In this document: piece after piece, positions 15,687 to 20,596 of the stretch
Layout of the letters: every line of letters begins with the position of its first letter
Position numbering within the stretch: position 1 is the first letter of the stretch
Assembly: GCA_041547565.1 (NCBI GenBank)
Contig: JBFEUI010000043.1
Span: forward strand, 1 to 20,596
DNA from: JBFEUI01 sp041547565
GTDB taxonomy: Bacteria; Pseudomonadota; Gammaproteobacteria; Thiohalomonadales; Thiohalomonadaceae
Reading direction: 5' to 3'
DNA length: 20,596 bases
The notes under the pieces: generated by a model
The model's database searches: none
The model's input: the letters and a program-made list of their open reading frames with translations, nothing else
What the model was told of the DNA's origin: nothing
Made by a program: the position numbers and the translations under genes

Positions 15687-15796
15687 ACACCCCTGTTGGA
15701 AATGCTACTGCGGCGGGAAGAAGATACAGGATGGAGCGGCCGTGAGACAAGCGTATTTGCTTGTGCAGGGGGTTGGTTAACGAGTATCTTCTACCC

Positions 15797-17698
15797 ATGA
15801 GCGTATGGTCAAAACAACAAGCCCTGGAAACCTACAGCATCCCCCACTGGGGTGGCGGCTATTTCGATATCAATGAGGACGGACATCTCGCCGCCCGGCC
15901 CGACCGTGACCCCGGACATGGCGGTGTCGACATCTACAGGCTGGTACAGCAATTGGCAACGGACGAACTGGCATTGCCGGTGCTGGTACGTTTCAAGGGG
16001 ATTTTGCAGGACCGGGTGGATACGCTTTGCAATGCCTTCGAGCAGGCCATAAAGGCCGATGACTATCGCGGCCGTTACCATGCCGTGTATCCCATCAAGG
16101 TGAACCAGCAGCGCTTTGTGGTTGAGGAACTGGTCAGGCATGGTGCCGGCAGGTTGGGCCTGGAGGCCGGCAGCAAGCCCGAGTTGATGGCGGTGCTGGC
16201 AGTATCGCAGCGCAATGGTGTCATCGTCTGCAATGGCTACAAGGATGTCGAGTATATACGCCTTGCACTGCTGGGTCAGCGGCTCGGGATGCGCGTGTTC
16301 ATCGTGCTGGAGAAACTGAGCGAACTGGATGTGGTGCTCAGGGAGTCGCAGGACCTTGGTATCACACCCCTGCTCGGCATACGTGTGCGCCTGTCGTCGA
16401 TTGCCGGCGGCAAGTGGCAGAACAGCGGCGGAGAGAAGGCGAAGTTCGGCCTCTCGGCGATGCAGGTGCTGCAGGCGGTGCAGCGTCTGCGCGATGCGCG
16501 GATGCTTGACGCGTTGCGCATGGTCCATTTTCACATGGGATCGCAGATCGCCAACATACGCGACATCCAGAAGGGCATACGCGAGTGCAGCCGGTTCTAT
16601 GCTGAGCTGCATGCCATGGGGGTGCCCGTTGATACGGTTGATGTCGGTGGCGGGCTCGGGGTGGATTACGAGGGGACCCGTTCGCGCAGTTTCTGCTCAA
16701 TGAATTACGGCGTGCATGAATACGCCAACAATATTGTCCATACGCTCTGGGAGTGTTGTGAGGAGTTGGGACTGCCGCACCCCGATATCATCAGTGAATC
16801 GGGGCGGGCCTTGACCGCACACCATGCGGTGTTGATTACGCAGGTGATCGATCAGGAGAATGCAATCCCTGTTGAGGAGGTCGTGCCTCCCGCAGAAGGC
16901 GAGGCGCTGATTGTCAAGGAGATGTGGCAGACCTACACCAGTCTGAAACAGCGGGCATACGGGCCGCGATCACGCGTTGAGATCTACCACGATGCGGTAC
17001 AGTGGTTTAATGAGGTGCAGGGTATGTACCTGCACGGCGTGCTTAATCTTGAGCAGCGTGCCATGGCCGAACAGCTCTACTTTCTGATTTGCAAGGAATT
17101 GAAACAGTGCATGCAGCCGGATATGCGTGCCCACCGTGATATCCTGGATGAATTGAATGAAAAGTTGGCCGATAAGTACTTCTGCAACTACTCACTGTTC
17201 CAGTCGATGCCGGATGTGTGGGGTATTGAGCAGGTTTTCCCCGTTGTACCGCTGCATCGCCTGAATGAAAAACCGACGCGTCGCATCGTCATCGAGGATG
17301 TAACCTGTGACTCGGACGGGCGCATCGATCGGTTCATCGATAATGACAGCATTGAGACCTCGCTGCCCGCCCATGAGCTCAGGCAGGACGAGCCCTACCT
17401 GCTGGGGATGTTTATGGTCGGTGCCTACCAGGAGATCCTGGGCGATATGCACAATCTGTTTGGTGACACCAATTCGGTCAATGTCGAGTTGCTGCCTGAC
17501 GGCCGCTATCGCTGTTACGCGGCACAGGCTGGCGATACGGTGGACAGTGTGCTGCGTTATGTGAATTTTGAGCCAGAGCACCTGAAAAGCGCTTACAGGG
17601 AGAAGCTTGCAGCGTCTGGCCTGAATGAAAAGATACAGCAAGAAACACTGGAGTATCTGATTAGCGGTATTGAGGGCTATACCTACCTCGAAGAGTAG
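15797..17698 (+). CDS. speA: biosynthetic arginine decarboxylase
   Basis: SpeA decarboxylates arginine to agmatine, the first step of the agmatine route to putrescine, with PLP. The 633-residue length from ATG 15797 matches the family; a longer open frame to 15761 adds only an unrelated dozen residues. Seen: Y-P-I-K-V-N-Q with PLP Lys101, the V-H-F-H-M-G-S-Q strand, V-D-V-G-G-G-L-G-V-D for PLP phosphate, I-S-E-S-G-R-A-L, and the second active-site half D-V-T-C-D-S-D with Cys504. No strong Shine-Dalgarno precedes the start. It is divergent from speE, consistent with a shared polyamine control region, though no operator was recognised. Confidence 0.96.
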   Translation: MSVWSKQQALETYSIPHWGGGYFDINEDGHLAARPDRDPGHGGVDIYRLVQQLATDELALPVLVRFKGILQDRVDTLCNAFEQAIKADDYRGRYHAVYPIKVNQQRFVVEELVRHGAGRLGLEAGSKPELMAVLAVSQRNGVIVCNGYKDVEYIRLALLGQRLGMRVFIVLEKLSELDVVLRESQDLGITPLLGIRVRLSSIAGGKWQNSGGEKAKFGLSAMQVLQAVQRLRDARMLDALRMVHFHMGSQIANIRDIQKGIRECSRFYAELHAMGVPVDTVDVGGGLGVDYEGTRSRSFCSMNYGVHEYANNIVHTLWECCEELGLPHPDIISESGRALTAHHAVLITQVIDQENAIPVEEVVPPAEGEALIVKEMWQTYTSLKQRAYGPRSRVEIYHDAVQWFNEVQGMYLHGVLNLEQRAMAEQLYFLICKELKQCMQPDMRAHRDILDELNEKLADKYFCNYSLFQSMPDVWGIEQVFPVVPLHRLNEKPTRRIVIEDVTCDSDGRIDRFIDNDSIETSLPAHELRQDEPYLLGMFMVGAYQEILGDMHNLFGDTNSVNVELLPDGRYRCYAAQAGDTVDSVLRYVNFEPEHLKSAYREKLAASGLNEKIQQETLEYLISGIEGYTYLEE

Positions 17699-17754
17699 GT
17701 TGGGGCTTGTGAAGCCTGAGCAAAACAGCTGATGCGTAGATGCGGGGGGGAGCA

Positions 17755-18270
17755 ATGGCAGAGTCAGTGATAAGCATACCGGCAAGCGACATATTCTTTT
17801 ATGTCGATACCTACCGGAAGATGATTCGCCTTAATGTCGGTGAGATAAATCGCGAAAAGGAAAAATACGAGGCGCAGTACTGGCAACAGGATTATGTGGG
17901 TACGCGCTATTATGCCGGACTGCGTGCTTTTGAGCATGCTACCGATTTCGTATTGCGGGATGAATCACCCGGTATGGTGGTCTTTGGCGATACGGAGAAG
18001 CATGAAGAGGCGGTTGACGAAAAAGAAATGCTTGTCGAACAGGCCAGGAAAAAGCTGCGCGAACAGTATGAAGGCCAGATTAATGCTCTGGAACAGCAGT
18101 TGAAACAGGCGAAGGGTATAGTCGATGATCTGCAGGGCGAGGTGGTGGAGAAAAACCAGACCATCAATCGCCTGACCCGGCGCATCGAGCAGTCACAGTC
18201 AACCTATATTGTTTTGATCGGGGTGATGGCGCTGGTTATCGCCGCCCTGCTGGGCATCACCATATTTTGA
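17755..18270 (+). CDS. tail-anchored coiled-coil membrane protein, unknown function
   Basis: The 171-residue product has no N-terminal signal. Residues 1-80 form a globular, aromatic-rich region; about 83-147 is a heptad-rich, Glu/Gln/Lys-rich coiled coil; and 150-171 is a single hydrophobic helix ending at the last residue, so the protein is probably anchored in the inner membrane by its tail with the bulk in the cytoplasm. I do not recognise a family. ATG 17755 is preferred over the in-frame ATG at 17740 because a G-rich ribosome site (17744-17752) precedes it closely. It begins 56 nt after speA and its stop is 14 nt before the cupin gene, so the three may share a transcript. Confidence 0.75.
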   Translation: MAESVISIPASDIFFYVDTYRKMIRLNVGEINREKEKYEAQYWQQDYVGTRYYAGLRAFEHATDFVLRDESPGMVVFGDTEKHEEAVDEKEMLVEQARKKLREQYEGQINALEQQLKQAKGIVDDLQGEVVEKNQTINRLTRRIEQSQSTYIVLIGVMALVIAALLGITIF

Positions 18271-18284
18271 AGAGAAAGGCTGTT

Positions 18285-18563
18285 ATGTCAGGTACGATTA
18301 CCGTTGAAAAGAATGCCACCCGTGAGAGGCTGAGCACACTGGGTGTCAACGCATGGCCGATATGGGAAAAGGCGGTCTCGACCTTCCCCTGGAGTTACGA
18401 CGAGACGGAGACCTGTTATTTCCTTGAGGGAAATGTCATTGTGACACCGGACGATGGTGATCCGGTCGAAATGGGCAAGGGCGATCTGGTGACATTCCCT
18501 GCCGGCATGTCATGCACCTGGGAAATTAAACAGGATGTATCAAAGCACTACCGCTTTGGCTAA
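18285..18563 (+). CDS. small cupin-domain protein
   Basis: A 92-residue single-domain cupin of the DUF861/cupin_3 type. The core reads W-P-I-W (24-27), F-P-W-S-Y-D-E-T-E-T-C-Y-F-L-E-G (34-49), V-I-V-T-P-D-D-G (51-58), M-G-K-G-D-L-V-T-F-P-A-G (63-74) and ends K-H-Y-R-F-G. The first motif has Glu but no His pair, so any metal site differs from classical cupins. Relatives are annotated loosely; no substrate can be given. ATG 18285 has AAAGG 5 nt upstream; the frame extends to a TTG at 18267 inside the previous gene. It probably belongs to the same transcript as the coiled-coil gene. Confidence 0.85.
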   Translation: MSGTITVEKNATRERLSTLGVNAWPIWEKAVSTFPWSYDETETCYFLEGNVIVTPDDGDPVEMGKGDLVTFPAGMSCTWEIKQDVSKHYRFG

Positions 18564-18565
18564 GG

Positions 18566-18610
18566 AATAATGCAAATAAGATTGGACCCATAATCCAACT
18601 AAGCATTATT
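18566..18610 (+). terminator. two-level stem after the cupin gene
   Basis: AATAATGC (18566-18573) pairs with GCATTATT (18603-18610), and inside it TTGGA (18582-18586) pairs with TCCAA (18594-18598). The outer right arm ends in a short T-rich stretch. It starts 3 nt after the cupin stop codon, so it is a plausible though AT-rich terminator for the speA-side transcript. Confidence 0.45.
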
Positions 18611-18941
18611 TCTAGGTATTTGGCCTAAATATTACCCGGCGCCGATAGTGGTGCAAATAATAGGGTTTTTCATTATTCTCCTCTTTGCAGCTATTGAATA
18701 TAGTTTGTTCCCAAGTTGCGTAGAACACTATTCGACGCATTTTAATCTTTTCCGCATTTATTGATATGGACGCCGGCGCCCACTGACTTGATGTGGGTGT
18801 TTATCGTGTCCGGATAAACGGCTCTGATGTCAGGTGACACGGATCATCTGCCAGGGATCACTGAAACACGGTGTTCAGTGATGGAACGAAGGGTGTGCCC
18901 TTTGTTCAGTGTATTCTGGTGCATAAATCAAGGAGAGTAAT
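18611..18941. other. AT-rich then hairpin-dense intergenic region
   Basis: No gene is visible on either strand. The left half (18611-18770) is AT-rich compared with its neighbours. The right half holds a run of inverted repeats: CCCAC/GTGGG (18779-18797), GTTTATC/GATAAAC (18799-18819), the dyad TGTCA-GG-TGACA (18828-18839), a 12-bp stem with one bulged A (18857-18882), and a 10-bp stem with one wobble and a TGTG loop (18884-18907). GTTCAGTG occurs at 18873-18880 and again at 18904-18911. The run stops 23 nt before the ribosome site of the next gene. It could be a structured leader, a small RNA or a decayed mobile repeat. Confidence 0.5.
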
Positions 18942-19430
18942 GTGAAAGTGACTATAAAAATAATGCAGTTCACGCTGGTTCTGTTTTCGGCCTTTGCCTT
19001 TTCGCAGGCCACGGCAAAGGAGGTTTGTGACTGTACCGGCACGCTGACAAAGAACAACTTTAGAGTCGGTCAGTGTAGTGTTCGTTCAATGACAGTGAAG
19101 TATAAAGTTGGACATTTTTTTGGCGAGCCGACGGTGAACGGTACGTATAAATGGCAAGCTGGTACGGGAACCAAACAAAATTGCCTGCCGTCCGATCTGA
19201 AGGTGTGGCTGAAGATTAAAAATGGTACCTCCTATGGCTATATTGGTCTTGCGCCAACCGTGCCCAAGGCCGATGGGGGATATGGTTACAATGTGACCGG
19301 ATCACCCAACTGGAACAGTTTTATTTGCGGCTATTCAGGTACCAGGGAAAGGAACTGTTTTAATCCGGATAGCGCAAAAAGGATTTACAAGGGTGGCTCA
19401 ATTGTCGGATTTGAATTGTCACACAAATAA
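18942..19430 (+). CDS. secreted six-cysteine protein, unknown function
   Basis: The 162-residue product opens with a signal peptide (lysines at 2 and 6, a hydrophobic core 8-20, cleavage near A-T-A before Lys26). The mature part has six cysteines (29, 31, 45, 81, 129, 139), glycine- and aromatic-rich strands, and ends V-G-F-E-L-S-H-K; three disulfides and a small beta-rich fold are likely. No family was recognised. GTG 18942 is chosen because AGGAG (18931-18935) lies 6 nt upstream; an ATG at 18940 is out of frame and meets TGA at once. Codon use is more AT-rich than in the flanking metabolic genes, which may indicate later acquisition. It stands alone with a strong terminator behind it. Confidence 0.75.
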   Translation: MKVTIKIMQFTLVLFSAFAFSQATAKEVCDCTGTLTKNNFRVGQCSVRSMTVKYKVGHFFGEPTVNGTYKWQAGTGTKQNCLPSDLKVWLKIKNGTSYGYIGLAPTVPKADGGYGYNVTGSPNWNSFICGYSGTRERNCFNPDSAKRIYKGGSIVGFELSHK

Positions 19431-19467
19431 CAAGCGGATGCGGCGATAGCTGTCTGATGTCATGCGC

Positions 19468-19515
19468 AAGTCAGCCATGCCGACGGGAACCGGACCGGCG
19501 GTATGGCTGACTTTT
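19468..19515 (+). terminator. rho-independent terminator after the six-cysteine gene
   Basis: A perfect 11-bp stem pairs AAGTCAGCCAT (19468-19478) with ATGGCTGACTT (19503-19513), and the run TTTT (19512-19515) follows. An inner GCCG/CGGC pairing with a small bulge extends the stem. It works in the + direction; the - side has no T-tract. Confidence 0.8.
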
Positions 19516-19546
19516 CGTACTCTAATGCGGTGGAGGTGCATGACAG

Positions 19547-19615
19547 TTAACTGCGCCGAAGCAGGGCGAACCAGCGCCACAGATTAAGCATACTGGCTAA
19601 TGACGCGGCGAGGTA
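19547..19615 (-). pseudogene. remnant of a second YugP-type metallopeptidase gene (3' end only)
   Basis: On the - strand this block reads Y-L-A-A-S-L-A-S-M-L-N-L-W-R-W-F then A-L-L-R-R-S and TAA. The neighbouring intact gene ends in the same 22 residues with three changes (19 of 22 identical) and TGA. By hand count 56 of 69 bases match, and 9 of the 13 differences are silent or in the stop codon. Before the shared tyrosine codon the similarity stops. No catalytic region is present. The pattern indicates a diverged paralogue that was later mostly deleted, not a fresh copying event. Confidence 0.75.
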
Positions 19616-19676
19616 ACAGCCGCGACACGGGAGTGTGAAGCGCTCAGGTGCGGGAGCGGGTGTAGGTGCCTGGCAT

Positions 19677-20363
19677 TCAACGGCGCCGAAGCAGCGCCAG
19701 CCATCGCCATAAATTCAACAGACTTGCTAATGACGCGGCCAGGTACGTCAACGCCGCCGCCTTCAAGATCGAACGTACCGCCGCCTCATCTTCCTTCTTG
19801 ATATAGTTCCCCGCCTTCAGGATGGGCAATGCCTTGCCGAAACTGGCGTCCCATTCAACCGGCAGGGTGACCAGATGCACCAGTGTGGCCATGCCCATGG
19901 TCAGCAAGCCTGCAGCGAACATGAGCAGGCCACTTTGGGGAACGCGCGTGATGGCCGCAACCAGCGGGATGGCAAACATAAAGGCTGCGCCAAGCTGCTG
20001 TGTGGTCTGGGCGACGCCGATCAGGCGGGTGCGCAGCGACAGCATACGGTCATCGGTATGGTGCTGGATGGCGTGGCCCACCTCGTGTGCCGCCACCGCG
20101 ATTGCAGTCAGGCTTTTCCCGTCGTGGTTGGCCGGCGACAGACGCACGCAGCGTTCGTTCGGGTCGTAGTGATCCCCCTTTTCGGAGGTCTCGACCTGCA
20201 CACCGTTTATGTTGAAGCGTTCGAGCAGGTGCTGCGCCAGTTCGCCACCGTTGCCGGGAAAATCGTCTCTGGGTTTGCTGTAGCGCTGGAAGGTCCAGCG
20301 TGCCCAGAGCTGTGGACCGAATACCAGGCCGACGATAAGGAGGATAAGGAGCAGGTAGGGCAT
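19677..20363 (-). CDS. YugP-type neutral zinc metallopeptidase, membrane-bound
   Basis: A 228-residue member of the zinc peptidase family typified by B. subtilis YugP. It begins with a membrane helix (2-18), carries the zinc motif H-E-V-G-H (93-97) followed by A-I-Q-H-H, then two further hydrophobic helices (about 118-140 and 143-166), and a final hydrophobic segment (202-225). The segment P-V-E-W-D-A-S-F (near 167-175) is typical of the family and may give the third metal ligand. Substrate and role are unknown; membrane protein quality control is a guess. No Shine-Dalgarno is seen before ATG 20363, and the upstream 230 nt are repeats. A copy of its 3' end lies just beyond its stop. Confidence 0.88.
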   Translation of the reverse strand: MPYLLLILLIVGLVFGPQLWARWTFQRYSKPRDDFPGNGGELAQHLLERFNINGVQVETSEKGDHYDPNERCVRLSPANHDGKSLTAIAVAAHEVGHAIQHHTDDRMLSLRTRLIGVAQTTQQLGAAFMFAIPLVAAITRVPQSGLLMFAAGLLTMGMATLVHLVTLPVEWDASFGKALPILKAGNYIKKEDEAAVRSILKAAALTYLAASLASLLNLWRWLALLRRR

Positions 20364-20382
20364 AGCAGGTTAAATGTGACGC

Positions 20383-20522
20383 GTGAAGGGTGAAGGGAAT
20401 ATCATTAAACGTGAAAGGTGAAACGAATATAGGGCGCCCCATGGGCGCCGTGGCAGAATCGTGATGGCGGGCACGGCCTGCCCTATGTTTCGCCGTGAAA
20501 GGTAAATCGTGAAACGTTAAAC
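20383..20522 (+). repeat. degenerate GTGAAAS heptamer array, interrupted
   Basis: Period-7 words occur in three clusters: two GTGAAGG (20383-20396), GTGAAAG plus GTGAAAC (20411-20424), and four words GTGAAAG, GTAAATC, GTGAAAC, GTTAAAC (20495-20522). A palindromic element sits between the second and third clusters. This fills the upstream side of the metallopeptidase gene; there is no coding frame of interest. Confidence 0.7.
20429..20486. repeat. palindromic element inside the heptamer array
   Basis: ATAGGGC (20429-20435) and GCCCTAT (20480-20486) bound a 58-bp segment. Inside are the perfect hairpin GGCGCCC-CAT-GGGCGCC (20433-20449) and GGGCA/TGCCC (20469-20483). This is the form of a small non-autonomous palindromic repeat; copy number elsewhere is unknown. 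Confidence 0.5.
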
Positions 20523-20561
20523 GGGAAGGTTGACGGGCTGCGAGCAGGCCATATGCTTTGG

Positions 20562-20596
20562 TCACGTCTCACGTCTCACGTCTCACGTCTCACGTC
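20562..20596. repeat. perfect TCACGTC tandem repeat, at least five copies
   Basis: Five uninterrupted copies of TCACGTC run to the end of the window, so the array is cut off. Read on the - strand the unit is GTGAGAC, one base from the GTGAAAC unit of the array to the left, which lies in the opposite orientation. Confidence 0.9.

Noticed and set aside
15761..15796. TTG start 12 codons upstream for speA
   Set aside because: The added residues do not resemble SpeA and there is no better ribosome site; ATG 15797 gives the normal start.
14841..15800. 319-codon + strand frame across speE
   Set aside because: It is antisense to the well-supported spermidine synthase frame and has no recognisable domain.
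18799..18819. Integron attC site
   Set aside because: The arms GTTTATC/GATAAAC do not match the GTTRRRY core pattern and no integrase or cassette structure is nearby.
20562..20596. Possible CRISPR array at the right end
   Set aside because: The repeats are 7 bp and contiguous with no spacers, so this is a simple tandem repeat.

Overview
The window looks like chromosomal core DNA from a gammaproteobacterium. The evidence is gene order: gltB-gltD-hemE, and dapF-DUF484-xerC with the gammaproteobacterial DUF484 partner. The speA and speE types and the YccU-like CoA-binding protein also fit. An exported rhodanese with a small exported partner hints at a sulfur-metabolising lineage, but that placement is inference. 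No rRNA, tRNA, CRISPR array or intact transposase was seen.

Layout. Positions 1-7465 (+ strand) hold a sigma70-like promoter, gltB, gltD and hemE, closed by a rho-independent terminator at 7443-7465. Positions 7466-7894 carry no convincing gene, but they contain a near-consensus FNR/ANR site at 7715-7728. It is placed exactly as in a class II activated promoter for the next pair of genes: a small exported protein (7895-8269) and an exported rhodanese (8269-9063). Next, on the - strand, come a FliL-like exported protein and a DHH-family phosphoesterase that overlap by 4 nt. A second - strand unit (14681 down to 10640) runs GGDEF diguanylate cyclase, CoA-binding protein, dapF, DUF484 and xerC. 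It has a good promoter at 14735-14762 and a TTG start behind a strong Shine-Dalgarno. The divergent polyamine genes speE (-) and speA (+) follow. Downstream of speA lie a tail-anchored coiled-coil protein, a small cupin, an AT-rich structured intergenic region, a secreted six-cysteine protein with its own terminator, and a YugP-type zinc metallopeptidase (-).

Most notable points. (1) speE is interrupted by an in-frame UAG at codon 223. The remaining 65 codons, including the family's Y-P-S-G-W-W segment, are intact and in frame to the normal end. The UAG forms the base of a perfect hairpin (14992-15020), so it is either a quasi-palindrome nonsense mutation, a sequence error or a readthrough site. 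(2) A 69-bp block at 19547-19615 encodes a diverged copy of the last 22 residues of the adjacent metallopeptidase, with mostly silent differences: the remnant of an older paralogue. (3) The right end holds period-7 repeat arrays in opposite orientations around a palindromic element. (4) Several hairpin-rich intergenic segments stand out, at 18779-18907, 6170-6330 and 4675-4727.

Functionally the window covers ammonia assimilation (GltBD), haem synthesis (HemE), lysine/peptidoglycan precursor synthesis (DapF), chromosome dimer resolution (XerC), polyamine synthesis (SpeA/SpeE) and envelope functions. All family calls are from reading motifs by eye; no database search was run.
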